DNA of 64,000 nt from Steroidobacteraceae bacterium (GTDB lineage Bacteria; Pseudomonadota; Gammaproteobacteria; Steroidobacterales; Steroidobacteraceae). Both the position numbers and the translations under genes were made by a program. Under the pieces are notes generated by a model. The model was not told the origin of the DNA. It was given only the letters and a program-made list of their open reading frames with translations, and made no database searches. Shown piece by piece: positions 9,451 through 18,763 of this stretch (positions are counted from its first letter, which is position 1; every line of letters begins with the position of its first letter). The stretch spans positions 62,001-126,000 of the forward strand of contig JAPZRU010000005.1 of assembly GCA_027531255.1 (NCBI GenBank), read 5' to 3'.

Positions 9451-10263
9451 TTGAGCGAGATCATCGTCGTTACTTCGGGCAAGGGCGGCGTCGGCAAGAC
9501 GACCACCTCGGCCAGCCTCGCCTGCGGCCTCGCGCGCAAGGGCAAGAAGGTCGCCGTCATCGACTTCGACATCGGCCTGCGCAACCTCGATCTCGTCATG
9601 GGATGCGAGCGTCGCGTGGTCTACGACTTCGTCAACGTGATCCAAGGCGACTGCACGCTCAAGCAGGCGCTCATCAGGGACAAGCGGCTCGAGAACCTTT
9701 CCGTGCTCGCCGCTTCCCAGACGCGCGACAAGGACGCGCTGACGAGCGAGGGCGTGAAGAAGGTGCTCGACGAGCTGGCCGCGGACGGCTTCGACTACGT
9801 GATCTGCGACTCGCCCGCGGGCATCGAGAAGGGCGCGCACCTCGCGATGTACTACGCGGACCGGGCCGTCGTCGTCGTCAACCCGGAGGTCTCCTCGGTG
9901 CGCGACTCCGACCGGATCCTCGGCCTGCTCGCCTCGAAGACCGCGAAGGCCGAGGCCGGCGGCTCGCGCGTGCAGGAGCACCTGCTGCTGACGCGCTACA
10001 GCCCGCGGCGGGTCGCCGCCGGCGAGATGATGAGCGTCGAGGACGTCAAGGAGATCCTGGGCCTCGACGTGATCGGCGTGATCCCCGAATCACCGGACGT
10101 GCTCTCGGCGTCGAACGCCGGCACGCCCGTGATCCTGAACGACGGCAGCGACGTCGCGGCCGCCTACGAGGACGCGGTGTCGCGGCTGCTCGGCGAGCAG
10201 CGGCCCCTGCGCTTCGTCACCGAGCCCAGGAAGGGCTTCTTCGCCCGCATGTTCGGAGGCTGA
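9451..10263 (+). CDS. minD: Septum site-determining ATPase MinD
   Basis: 270-aa ParA/MinD ATPase that binds the membrane with ATP, carries MinC and is released by MinE. The deviant Walker A is [11 protein letters not shown] at residues 8 to 18, the Walker B-like stretch is YVICDSPAGIEKGA, and the C-terminus GFFARMFGG is the amphipathic membrane-targeting helix. The start is TTG, confirmed by the canonical N-terminus (SEIIVVTSGKGG) and a GGAG upstream. It lies 36 bases after minC and one base before minE. Confidence 0.98.
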   Translation: MSEIIVVTSGKGGVGKTTTSASLACGLARKGKKVAVIDFDIGLRNLDLVMGCERRVVYDFVNVIQGDCTLKQALIRDKRLENLSVLAASQTRDKDALTSEGVKKVLDELAADGFDYVICDSPAGIEKGAHLAMYYADRAVVVVNPEVSSVRDSDRILGLLASKTAKAEAGGSRVQEHLLLTRYSPRRVAAGEMMSVEDVKEILGLDVIGVIPESPDVLSASNAGTPVILNDGSDVAAAYEDAVSRLLGEQRPLRFVTEPRKGFFARMFGG

Positions 10264-10264
10264 G

Positions 10265-10531
10265 ATGGGACTGCTCGACCTGTTCCGCCGCAGCACGCCC
10301 TCCGCGAGCGTCGCCAAGGAGCGGCTGCGCATCATCGTCGCCCAGGAACGCAGCCAGCGCGGCGGGCCGGACTACCTGCCGCTGCTGCGCCGCGAGCTGC
10401 TCGAGGTGATCCGCAAGTACGTGAACGTCGATCCGGACGCGATCCAGATCAACCTCGAGCGCGAGGAGGGCCAGGAAGTGCTGGAATTCTCGGTCGCGCT
10501 GCCCGAGAAGCCGCGGCCGCAGGGCGCCTGA
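10265..10531 (+). CDS. minE: Cell division topological specificity factor MinE
   Basis: 88-aa protein that stimulates MinD ATPase and drives pole-to-pole oscillation. N-terminal membrane/MinD-binding segment MGLLDLFRR, contact helix region AKERLRIIVAQERSQR, and dimer domain LLRRELLEVIRKYVNVDPD. Normal length. Last gene of minCDE; the ATG is one base after the minD stop. Confidence 0.98.
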   Translation: MGLLDLFRRSTPSASVAKERLRIIVAQERSQRGGPDYLPLLRRELLEVIRKYVNVDPDAIQINLEREEGQEVLEFSVALPEKPRPQGA

Positions 10532-10546
10532 GCCGCCCCCACCCGG

Positions 10547-10578
10547 CCGGCGCCCGCGGTCGCGGACGCCGGCGCCGG
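10547..10578. terminator. Inverted repeat between minE and the TonB receptor
   Basis: CCGGCGCC (10547-10554) and GGCGCCGG (10571-10578) form an 8-bp GC stem with a 16-base loop between two convergent genes. There is no T-tract, so a bidirectional terminator role is only inferred from position. Confidence 0.3.
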
Positions 10579-10583
10579 GCCGC

Positions 10584-12848
10584 TCAGAGCCCGGCGGTGG
10601 ACGTACCGCCGAAGCGGTACTGCACCTCGAGGCCGACGTGGCGCACGTTCGTCTCGACCTGCACGCCGCTGTAGAAGGCCTTTTCGTACGAGTTCGTGAA
10701 GAACCGCTCGTCGAAGAGGTTCTCGACGTAGGCCGTCGCCTTCCACCGCTCGCCCTCGACGCCGAACCGCACGTTCACGACGCCGTAGGAAGGCGCGATG
10801 AACGGGAAGAACTCGTAGCGCAGCGCGAAGGTGTTCGAGAGCTGCGAGCTGCGGCGATTCCACTCGACGCGCGCGAAGCCGTCGTAGCCGAACACGGGCG
10901 CCGAGTACTCGCCGTGGGCGCCGAGCGTCCACCGCGGCGCGTTGATCAGGCGCTTGCCCGACGCGTCGATGAAGGCGCCGTCGATGAAGGCCCGCTGCCA
11001 GCGCCCGTAGGTCGCGTCCAGGTAGCCGACGCTGGCGCCGAGGCGGAGCTGGTCGCTCGCCGCCATCTGCGTCGAGAAGTCGATGCCCTTGACCGTCGCC
11101 TTCGAGGCGTTGTCGATGCCCGTCGCACCGAGCAGCTGCCCAGTGACCGGGTTGATGAACTGGAAGCGCACGAACTGCTGCACGTTCTTCCAGTCCATGT
11201 AGAAGGTCGAGAGGTCGACGCGCAGGCGGCGGTCGAGCAGTTCGCCCTTCCAGCCGAGCTCGTAGTTCCAGAGTTCTTCGGGGTCGAACTCGTTGCGCAG
11301 CTGCACCGTGCCGGTGGTCTGCGTGCCGCCGGCCTTGAAGCCCTTGGACGCGGTTGCGTAGAGCAGCTGGCCCGGCAGCGGCTGCCAGCTCAGCGTCGCG
11401 CGCGGCGAGAAGTCGTTGAACGAGCTGCTGCGGTTGTTCGTGCCGGTGACCGCGCCGTTCGAGCGGCTCTGGCCGACCGTCCGCACGTCCTCCGTGGAGT
11501 AGCGGCCGCCGAGGATCAGGTTCAGCGAGTCCGTGAAGTGCCACGTCGCCTGGGCGAACACCGCCCAGTACTCGTTCGTCGTGTCCGAGTTCGTGCCGGT
11601 GACCTCGACGCCGGCCGGCCGGTTCAGCGGGCTCTGCGTGCCGTGGAAGGTGGGCTGGATCAGCACGCCGCGATCCTCGCCGACGAACGCCCCGATGCTC
11701 CACTCGAGCCGGCGCTCACCGCGGGACTGCAGGCGGATCTCGCCGCTCTTCGACTCGCGCTCGATCAGCAGTTCCTCGTAGAACGCGTCGATGCTGCCGC
11801 CGTCCACGTCGCCGAAGTTGTAGACCTCGGACTCGAGCGAGCCGCCGACGATCGTCAGCGTCATCGCGTCGAAGTCGTAGGTCGCCCGCGTGCTGACGTA
11901 GTCGAACGACGAGCCGACGCTCTGCGGCCGGTTGAAGTTCACGCGCGTGGTGTTGTCCGGGAAGAAGCCCACGCCGTCCGGGTTGGCGATGAAGCCGGTG
12001 CGGCCGCCGTAGTAGACGTTGCGCCAGGTCTGGGTCAGGAAGCCGGTCGGCACACCGACGCGCATGCCCTCCTCGCCCTCCATCGTGCTGTAGTTCAGGT
12101 CCCAGGTCAGGCGGTCGGTGGGCTTGAAGCGCAGCGTCGCGCGCGCGGCGTCGAACCGGCCGTCGTTGCCGCCGCCCACCGGGTGGATGTTCTCGATCCA
12201 GCCGTCGGTGCGGCGCGTCTGGGCCGAGGCGCGCAGCGCGAGCTTCTCGTCGACGATCGGCGCGTTGACGATCGCGTGCACGCCCCACGAGCCGTAGTTG
12301 CCGACGCTCGCGCCGACTTCCGACGCCCACTCGTTGGTCGGCTTGCGCGTGATCACGTTGATCGCGCCGCCGACGGCGTTGCGGCCGAAGTAGGTGCCCT
12401 GCGGGCCGCGCAGCACCTCGATGCGCTCGATGTCGAGGATCTCGGGATTGCTGGTGCCGACCGCCACGCTGAACTCATCGATGTAGAAGCCGTAGGGCGA
12501 CTGCCGCGAGTCGGCGAACGGGTTCAGCTGGTTGGACACGCCGCGCATCGACACTTCCTTGCGGTCGCGCGAGCCGAGCGAGACGAAGCTGACGTTCGGC
12601 ACCTGGGCCAGCACGTCCTCGACGCTGTCGACGTTCTGCCGCTGCAGAGCCTCGCCGCCGATCGCGCTCACGGCGATCGGCACCGTCATCAGCGACTCCT
12701 CGCGGCGCTGCGCGGTGACCACGATCTCCTCGAGAGTGCCGGCTCCCGCGCCGTCCTGGGCGTAGGCAGGCCCCGCGGTGCCGGCGCCGGCCGCGAGCGC
12801 GAGTGCGACGGCGAGGCGGACGGCGGGGCGAGAGGGTGCGGCGGTCAT
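10584..12848 (-). CDS. TonB-dependent outer-membrane receptor
   Basis: 754-aa receptor for energy-dependent uptake across the outer membrane. Signal peptide (MTAAPSRPAVRLAVALALAA, cleavage near AYAQD), TonB box-like EEIVVTAQRREE, plug domain with VLRGPQGTYFGRNAVGGAIN and VITRKP, then a beta barrel ending in an aromatic-rich C-terminus (VGLEVQYRFGG). The resemblance is to the broad non-heme TonB receptor group; substrate unknown. The neighbouring exported peptidases suggest peptides or modified amino acids (inference). GGAG precedes the ATG. Last of three same-strand genes. Confidence 0.93.
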   Translation of the reverse strand: MTAAPSRPAVRLAVALALAAGAGTAGPAYAQDGAGAGTLEEIVVTAQRREESLMTVPIAVSAIGGEALQRQNVDSVEDVLAQVPNVSFVSLGSRDRKEVSMRGVSNQLNPFADSRQSPYGFYIDEFSVAVGTSNPEILDIERIEVLRGPQGTYFGRNAVGGAINVITRKPTNEWASEVGASVGNYGSWGVHAIVNAPIVDEKLALRASAQTRRTDGWIENIHPVGGGNDGRFDAARATLRFKPTDRLTWDLNYSTMEGEEGMRVGVPTGFLTQTWRNVYYGGRTGFIANPDGVGFFPDNTTRVNFNRPQSVGSSFDYVSTRATYDFDAMTLTIVGGSLESEVYNFGDVDGGSIDAFYEELLIERESKSGEIRLQSRGERRLEWSIGAFVGEDRGVLIQPTFHGTQSPLNRPAGVEVTGTNSDTTNEYWAVFAQATWHFTDSLNLILGGRYSTEDVRTVGQSRSNGAVTGTNNRSSSFNDFSPRATLSWQPLPGQLLYATASKGFKAGGTQTTGTVQLRNEFDPEELWNYELGWKGELLDRRLRVDLSTFYMDWKNVQQFVRFQFINPVTGQLLGATGIDNASKATVKGIDFSTQMAASDQLRLGASVGYLDATYGRWQRAFIDGAFIDASGKRLINAPRWTLGAHGEYSAPVFGYDGFARVEWNRRSSQLSNTFALRYEFFPFIAPSYGVVNVRFGVEGERWKATAYVENLFDERFFTNSYEKAFYSGVQVETNVRHVGLEVQYRFGGTSTAGL

Positions 12849-12928
12849 GGCGAGGGTCTCCGGTCGGGCCGCGGACGGCGGCGGCGGTTACTGGTGGAAG
12901 CCTGGGAAGGAGTGGCGCGGCGCGTCGA

Positions 12929-13456
12929 TCAATCGGTCCAGCACTGCGGATCGAGCGGACCCTTCGCGGGGTCGAGCGCGGCGCGCACGAGGACGATCGA
13001 GGCGATGCGGTCGCCGCGCAGCTCCGCGTGACCCGCGGCCAGCATGCAGCTGGCCTTGCCGTCGCGGCGGCTGCGGATCACGTGGTAGGTGTAGATGCGG
13101 TCGCCCGCCTGGAACACCTGCTTGAAGGGCACGACGATCTCTACCTGCCCGCCGCCCGACTGGATGCGCGTGAAGTGGCTGGCCCAGCCGTCGACGCCGC
13201 GGATGATCTCACGCCCGTCGATCACGAGGGTCGCGTCCGGGGTGAACCACCTGGAGAAGCCCTCGGCGGTGTAGCCTCCGGGCACCAGGAACGTCGCGTT
13301 CCACCACTGGAAGAAACGCGACAGCGTGTCGGACGGACCGGCCGCCGCCGTCGGGGCGGCCGCCGTGGCCGCCTGCGCGTGCGTGACCCCGGACGGAAAA
13401 AGCGCCACCAGGGCGAGCAGCGCGAAGGCGCCCGCCCAGGCTCTGTTCGAGTCCAT
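12929..13456 (-). CDS. Exported NTF2/SnoaL-like protein
   Basis: 175-aa protein with a signal peptide (AFALLALVALFPSGVTHAQA) followed by an NTF2-like fold of about 130 residues (LSRFFQWWNATFLVPGGY, RWFTPDATLVIDGREIIRG, TYHVIRSRRDGKASCMLAAG). Such domains bind or turn over small molecules; none can be named here. It lies 80 bases upstream of the TonB receptor on the same strand, so its ligand may be the imported substrate. The ATG at 13456 is chosen because the signal peptide follows directly. Confidence 0.75.
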   Translation of the reverse strand: MDSNRAWAGAFALLALVALFPSGVTHAQAATAAAPTAAAGPSDTLSRFFQWWNATFLVPGGYTAEGFSRWFTPDATLVIDGREIIRGVDGWASHFTRIQSGGGQVEIVVPFKQVFQAGDRIYTYHVIRSRRDGKASCMLAAGHAELRGDRIASIVLVRAALDPAKGPLDPQCWTD

Positions 13457-13642
13457 AGATTCAGCCCCCTGCGGACCGCCGGGCCTCTTTACGCACGCCC
13501 AGGGAGTGCGCCGGGCCGGCTCGTCCGGAAACGGGAGTCTCTGGCAGCCCGCGGCGAGTTGCAACCGCCACAAGCCGAAACGACCGCGGATCGCGGCGGG
13601 CAGGCAGCGGCGCGGACCGGCCGCCGGAAGGCCCGACCCGCC

Positions 13643-15511
13643 TCAGCCCGCGGTCGCGATCCAGCGCTCCACCTTCCGCTCCAGCACCGCGAGCGGCAGC
13701 GCGCCCGTGTCCAGGACCTGCCCATGGAAGGCCTTCACGTCGAAGTGCGCGCCGAACTTCGCGCTCGCGCGCTCGCGCAGCTCGCGGATCTTGAGCTCGC
13801 CCGGCTTGTACGCACAGGCCTGCCCGGGCCACGAGATGTAGCGGTCGATCTCGACCTCGACGTCGCGGCGCGCCATCGACGTGTTCGCCAGCATGTAGTC
13901 GATCGCGCGCTGCCGGCTCCACTGCTGGGCGTGCAGGCCGGTGTCCACCACCAGCCGCACCGCGCGGAGCATGCCCATGTCGAGGTGGCCGAAGTACTGG
14001 TACGGATCCGTGAACATCCCGAGCTCGCGGCCGAGCGACTCCGCGTAGAGCGCCCAACCCTCCGAGTAGGAGGTCAGACCACCGAAGCGGAGCATCGCCG
14101 GCAGCGACGGATCCTCCAGCACCAGCGTGATCTGGAAATGGTGCCCGGGGATGCCCTCGTGCAGCGTCAGCGTCTCGAGGGTCGGGATCGGCCGCGTGTT
14201 CAGCATCGCCATGTTGAACCACAGCACCCCGGGCGTGACGCCGTCCGGCGGACCCGGCCGGTAGTAGCCGGTGCCGCGCTGGCCGCCGATCGCCGGCAGG
14301 CCGCGCACCACGAACGGCGCACGCGGGCTGCGCGCGAACAGCCGCGGGACGCCCGCCCAGATCCGCGCCTCGATCGCCTCGAACTTCGCGATCAGGTCCT
14401 CGGGCTTCGCGAAATAGAACTTCGGATCCGTGCGGATGTGCTCGAAGAAGGCCGGCAGGTCGCCCGCGAAGCCGACCTCGCGGCGCGTCGCCTCCATCTC
14501 GCGGCGGTAGCGCTCCACTTCGCGCAGACCGGTGTCGTGCAGCTCTGCCGCGCTGACCGGCAGCGTCACGTGGTGCTCCAGCGCCGCCGCGTACAGCTCG
14601 AGGCCGTCGCGCATCGACCAGAGGCCGGGGCCTTCGGGCGCGCGAGGCAGGTAGGTGTCGCGCAGCCAGTCGCGCAGCCGCGCGTAGGCCGGCAGCACGG
14701 TCCGCTCCGTCGCGCGACGGTACTCGCGCTCGAAGCGCTCGCGCTGCGCGGCCGTGAACGCTGCAGGCATCTTCGCGACCGCGGCGTAGAACGGGCTCTG
14801 CTCCACCGACTGCGCGAGGAAGGCCTCGCACTGCGCGATCACCTGCCGGACGATCACCTGCGACTGCACGTGACCGGAGCGCAGGCCCTCTTCCAGACCG
14901 CGCACGAGCGAGCCGAGATAGCCCGCGAAACCCTCGAGCCGGCGCAGGCCGGCCGCGTAGTCGGCCTCGGAACCGAACGGTGCGCCGGCGCCCGAGACGA
15001 AGTCCGGCAGCTGCACGTGCAGGCCGGAACTCGCGTTCAGTGGCGCGGCGCGCTGGACGCGCCAGCGGCCGGAGCGGAAACGCTCGAGCTCGCGGGCCGT
15101 GCGGTAGTCGAAGACTTCGTAGGCGATGCGGTCCACCGGCGCGAGCACCCGCGGGTCGATCGCGCGCAGGCCCGCGAGATCCTGCTCGGCGCGCAACCGG
15201 CGGCCGTCGAAGTACGCTTCCGACAGCGGGTCCACGAACGGCGGGTCGCCCGGCGCGCGCGCGGCCGCGCTGCGCGGCATCGGCTCCAGGCGGTCGAACG
15301 CCGCCTCGCTGGCGTCGATCAGCGTGCGCAGACGACGGCCGGCGTCACGCGCCGCGGCCGCGTCGTGACCCGCGGCGCCGCTCGTCCCGGCGTCCGCGGT
15401 GCCGCCCGCCGCAAGCGACTCGGCAGCCGGCGCCCCACCCGCAACCCACGGCGCGACGGCCGCGGCGGACAGCAGTCGTAGGGCCTCGCGGCGGGACTTA
15501 CTCGCGCTCAT
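13643..15511 (-). CDS. Exported DUF885 metallopeptidase
   Basis: 622-aa DUF885 protein, a gluzincin-like family of zinc peptidases. The zinc motif HEGIPGHHFQ is present with the downstream family block YSEGWALYAESLGRELGMF. The N-terminus (SRREALRLLSAAAVAPWVAG) looks like a twin-arginine signal, so it is probably exported folded to the periplasm. It heads the minus-strand trio with the NTF2-like protein and the TonB receptor, which fits a peptide import and breakdown role. Substrate specificity not known. A second DUF885 gene lies at 18.8-20.7 kb. Confidence 0.88.
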   Translation of the reverse strand: MSASKSRREALRLLSAAAVAPWVAGGAPAAESLAAGGTADAGTSGAAGHDAAAARDAGRRLRTLIDASEAAFDRLEPMPRSAAARAPGDPPFVDPLSEAYFDGRRLRAEQDLAGLRAIDPRVLAPVDRIAYEVFDYRTARELERFRSGRWRVQRAAPLNASSGLHVQLPDFVSGAGAPFGSEADYAAGLRRLEGFAGYLGSLVRGLEEGLRSGHVQSQVIVRQVIAQCEAFLAQSVEQSPFYAAVAKMPAAFTAAQRERFEREYRRATERTVLPAYARLRDWLRDTYLPRAPEGPGLWSMRDGLELYAAALEHHVTLPVSAAELHDTGLREVERYRREMEATRREVGFAGDLPAFFEHIRTDPKFYFAKPEDLIAKFEAIEARIWAGVPRLFARSPRAPFVVRGLPAIGGQRGTGYYRPGPPDGVTPGVLWFNMAMLNTRPIPTLETLTLHEGIPGHHFQITLVLEDPSLPAMLRFGGLTSYSEGWALYAESLGRELGMFTDPYQYFGHLDMGMLRAVRLVVDTGLHAQQWSRQRAIDYMLANTSMARRDVEVEIDRYISWPGQACAYKPGELKIRELRERASAKFGAHFDVKAFHGQVLDTGALPLAVLERKVERWIATAG

Positions 15512-15557
15512 GACGCTGCCTCGGTTCTGAACGACCCGTCGGATCGACCACCAGGAT

Positions 15558-15583
15558 CGCCCCCTGCGAGCGCCCCCTGCGAG
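15558..15583. repeat. Two tandem copies of a 13-mer
   Basis: CGCCCCCTGCGAG occurs twice in direct succession in the intergenic space between the divergent DUF885 and amidohydrolase genes. It could be a replication-slippage repeat or a paired binding site; nothing else supports either. Confidence 0.6.
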
Positions 15584-15673
15584 CGTCGGATCGTAACGGG
15601 AAAGCCGCGCATGGACCGCACGGCACGAGTTCTATACCCTCGCGCGAATCGCTGCCGCAAGGGGGCCTTTCGA

Positions 15674-17017
15674 ATGCCGTTCGCCGCCGCCAGTCCGGTC
15701 GCGCACCTGCGCGCGTGCGCCTCGCTGCTCCTGCTCGCGCTGACCGCCGCGCCCGTCGTCGCCCAGGACGCGCCGGCTCCCGTCGTGCGCGTCATCACCG
15801 GCGCGAACGTCGTGAACCTGGAGGGTGGTCCGCACGTGCGCGACGCCGTGGTCGTGATCACCGGCGAACGGATCACCGCGGTCGGCCCCGCCGGCCAGGT
15901 CGCCATTCCTGCGAACGCCCAGCGGCTCGCGCTGCCCGGCAAGTGGCTGATGCCCGGCCTGATGAACATGCACACCCATTTCGGGCTGAAGCTGCCGGGC
16001 GCGACCGGCGCGGCACTCGCGAACGAGACCGACTTCGCGCTGTCGCTCAGGATGCTCGACAACGCCAAGAAATCCCTGTGGTCCGGCACCACCACCGTGC
16101 GCACGCCGGGCGAGCAGCGCGACGCGATCTTCGCGCTCAAGAACTCGATCGACCGCGGCGAGCACCCGGGGCCGCGCATCTTCCCCGCCGGCCGCGCGAT
16201 CGTCCCGACCGGCGGCCACAGTTCCGAGCCGGTGTTCGACGGCATCGACGGCGCCGACGAGGCGCGCCACGAGGCGCGGCGCCAGATCCTGCTCGGCGCG
16301 AAGTGGATCAAGATCATGATCTCGCGCGGCATCGCGAGCACCGGCAACATCGCCGCCTCCGACATGACGCTCGAGGAGATGCGGGCGGTCACCGACGTCG
16401 CGCATCGCCAGGGCGTGAAGGTCGCCGCGCACACCGGCTCGCCGCAGGCGACGCTCGAGGCGCTCGAGGCCGGCGTCGACAGCTTCGAGCACGGCTACTT
16501 CCTGACGGAAGACGTGTTCCGGAAGATGAAGGAGAAGGGCGCCTGGTACGTGCCGACCATCGTCGTCAGCCAGGCCGGCGCGCAGGAGTTCTTCAGGAAG
16601 ATCGGCTCGCCGCCGTTCTACCTCGCGCGGGTGCAGATGGTGGGCAGGAGCCACTGGGCGGCGCTGCAGGCCGCGATCCGCACCGGCGTGAACGTCGCGA
16701 TGGGCAGCGACCAGTTCCCCTACGAGCCGAACGAGGGCACGGTCGCGTCCGTGCGCGAGATCGAGCTGTACCACGAGGCCGGCATGACGCCGCTGCAGGC
16801 GCTGCGCACCGCGACCGTCAACACCGCGCGGATGCTCGGCGCGGAGCAGGACCTCGGCGCGGTCGCGCCCGGCAGGTACGCGGACCTGATCGCGCTCGAC
16901 CGCGATCCGACCCAGGACATCCGCGCGCTGCGCACGATCTCGGTGGTGATGAAGGGCGGCGAGATCGTCCGCCACGACGCGGAGCCGTCGCTCGTCACGC
17001 TGAACGTGCTGAACTGA
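15674..17017 (+). CDS. Exported metal-dependent amidohydrolase
   Basis: 447-aa amidohydrolase-superfamily enzyme, close to the imidazolonepropionase/Xaa-Pro dipeptidase-like group. Signal peptide (ASLLLLALTAAPVVAQ), metal motif HTHFG after LPGKWLMPGLMNM, then KWIKIMISRG, VAAHTGSPQ, SFEHGYFLTE and MGSDQFPYEP, which supply the further histidines and aspartate. It probably hydrolyses a dipeptide or cyclic amide in the periplasm (inference). The ATG at 15674 places the signal peptide at the N-terminus. A TATACC hexamer near 15633 may be the -10. Followed by the symporter genes. Confidence 0.85.
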   Translation: MPFAAASPVAHLRACASLLLLALTAAPVVAQDAPAPVVRVITGANVVNLEGGPHVRDAVVVITGERITAVGPAGQVAIPANAQRLALPGKWLMPGLMNMHTHFGLKLPGATGAALANETDFALSLRMLDNAKKSLWSGTTTVRTPGEQRDAIFALKNSIDRGEHPGPRIFPAGRAIVPTGGHSSEPVFDGIDGADEARHEARRQILLGAKWIKIMISRGIASTGNIAASDMTLEEMRAVTDVAHRQGVKVAAHTGSPQATLEALEAGVDSFEHGYFLTEDVFRKMKEKGAWYVPTIVVSQAGAQEFFRKIGSPPFYLARVQMVGRSHWAALQAAIRTGVNVAMGSDQFPYEPNEGTVASVREIELYHEAGMTPLQALRTATVNTARMLGAEQDLGAVAPGRYADLIALDRDPTQDIRALRTISVVMKGGEIVRHDAEPSLVTLNVLN

Positions 17018-17024
17018 GTCCGCC

Positions 17025-17261
17025 ATGGCCTCGAACGCGCCGCGGCGCACCTACCGCTGGCTGCTGGTCCTGCCGTTCGGCTGGCAGGTCGGGCTCGCAC
17101 CGCTCGTCGACGACGTGCAGCTCACGCCGTTCCACCTGCCGTTCCCGATGTTCTGGCAGATGGCCGGCATCGTGTTCACCACGCTCGTGATCGCGGTGGT
17201 GTTCGCGCTCGACCGCAGGCTCGGCCCGGACCCCGACGACCCCGACGGCGGCACGCCGTGA
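17025..17261 (+). CDS. DUF3311 small membrane protein
   Basis: 78-aa protein with two hydrophobic segments (WLLVLPFGWQVGLAPLV and MAGIVFTTLVIAVVFALDRR) in the inner membrane. DUF3311 proteins are regularly encoded just before sodium:solute symporters and may be an accessory subunit. Its stop overlaps the GTG start of the symporter by 4 bases, so the two are translationally coupled. Confidence 0.85.
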   Translation: MASNAPRRTYRWLLVLPFGWQVGLAPLVDDVQLTPFHLPFPMFWQMAGIVFTTLVIAVVFALDRRLGPDPDDPDGGTP

Positions 17262-18736
17262 CCCTGGCGATCACGCTCGCGATCGTGCTCGGCACGATGC
17301 TCGGTGCGCTCTACTACGGGCACCGACAGGCGCGCGCGCACACGATGGGCGAGTGGGCGGTCGGCGGCCGCCGCTTCGGCTCGTGGATCTTCTGGTTCGT
17401 CAACGCCGGCGAGATCTACACCACCTTCGCGGTGCTCGGCATCGCCGGCTACGCGTGGGCCTACGGCGCGCCCGCCTACCTCGCCTTCACCTCGGTGTCG
17501 CTCGCCTCCGCGCTCGGCTACTGGCTGATGCCGAAGATCTGGGCCGCCGGCAAGCGTCACGACCTGGTCACGCAGGCGGACTTCTTCGAGCGCCACTACG
17601 GGTCGACGTGGCTCGCGGTCGTGGTCGCGCTGGCCGGCATCGCGGCGCTGGTGGTCTACGTGCAGATCCAGATCACCGCGCTCGCGATGATCGTGCGGCT
17701 CACCGTGGGCCCGGCGATCTCGCCGCTCGAGTCCGCGCTGGTCGCGGCGCTCGTGATGCTCGCGTTCGTCTACGTCGCGGGCCTGCGCTCCGCCGCGTTC
17801 GCGGCCGGCATCAAGGACGTCCTGATGATCGTGCTGGTCGTGGCGCTGTCGCTGACGGTGGCGTCGAAGGTCGGCGCGAGCTCGATGCTCGACGTCTACC
17901 GCCTCGTGCAGGTCGAGCACCCGGGCATCGGCGACTTCCCCGGCCTCAAGCCCGAGGCGGGCCTGACGAGCACGTGGCTCGTGACGGCCGCGCTGAACGT
18001 CGCGCTGGGCACGTGGATCTTCCCGCACATGTTCCAGCTGATCTACTCCGCGGGCAGCATCACCGCGATCCGCCGCAACGCGGTCTGGCAGCCGCTCTAC
18101 TCGCTGTCGTACTTCTTCATCATCCTGCTGGGCTTCGGCGCGCTGCTGGCCGGCACGCAGCCGCCGGGCGGCGACCCGAACGCGGTGCTGCTGCAGTTCG
18201 TGACCGACGAGTACCCGGCCTGGGCCGTCGGCCTGCTCGCCGGCACCGGCTGCCTGCTCGCGCTGGTGCCGGGTTCGATCCTGCTGCTGGGCGCGGCGTC
18301 GATCTTCGGGCGCAACGTCGTCCTGCCGCTGAAGCGCGACCTCCCCGACCGCACGGTCCTGTGGACGTCGCGCGCGGCGATGCTCGCCTTCGCGGCCGCG
18401 GCCGTGTGGCTGTCGGTCACGTCGAACGAGTCGCTGGTCGAGATCGGCCTGTCCGCCTACGCCGCGATCGGCATGCTCGCGCCCGGCGTGTTCCTCGCGT
18501 TCCTGTGGCCGCGTGCGAGCGCCGTCGGCGTGTTCGCCGGGATCGTCGCCGGCTACTGCGCGCTGCTGCTGCCGCCGGCCGAAGCCTTGTGGGCCCGGCT
18601 GCTGCCCGAGTGGGACACGGGCCTGGTCGCGATGGGCGTGAACCTCGCGGTCGCGGTGGTCGTCAGCCTGCTGGTGCCGCGCACCGCGGCGCTGCGCAGC
18701 GCCGCGGAATCCCGCCTCGGGGCCGCACGGTCCTAG
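17258..18736 (+). CDS. Sodium:solute symporter (SSS family)
   Basis: 492-aa inner-membrane transporter with about 13 hydrophobic segments. The opening MTLAITLAIVLGTMLGALYYG and the motif WAVGGRRFGSWIFWFVNAGE (sodium-site region) fit the SSS family, which imports small acids, amino acids or sugars with Na+. Substrate not determinable; the neighbouring peptidases suggest an amino acid or dipeptide (inference). GTG start within the end of the DUF3311 gene. Confidence 0.92.
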   Translation: MTLAITLAIVLGTMLGALYYGHRQARAHTMGEWAVGGRRFGSWIFWFVNAGEIYTTFAVLGIAGYAWAYGAPAYLAFTSVSLASALGYWLMPKIWAAGKRHDLVTQADFFERHYGSTWLAVVVALAGIAALVVYVQIQITALAMIVRLTVGPAISPLESALVAALVMLAFVYVAGLRSAAFAAGIKDVLMIVLVVALSLTVASKVGASSMLDVYRLVQVEHPGIGDFPGLKPEAGLTSTWLVTAALNVALGTWIFPHMFQLIYSAGSITAIRRNAVWQPLYSLSYFFIILLGFGALLAGTQPPGGDPNAVLLQFVTDEYPAWAVGLLAGTGCLLALVPGSILLLGAASIFGRNVVLPLKRDLPDRTVLWTSRAAMLAFAAAAVWLSVTSNESLVEIGLSAYAAIGMLAPGVFLAFLWPRASAVGVFAGIVAGYCALLLPPAEALWARLLPEWDTGLVAMGVNLAVAVVVSLLVPRTAALRSAAESRLGAARS

Positions 18737-18763
18737 CGCTCCCGCCCGGGAACGGGCGACCGC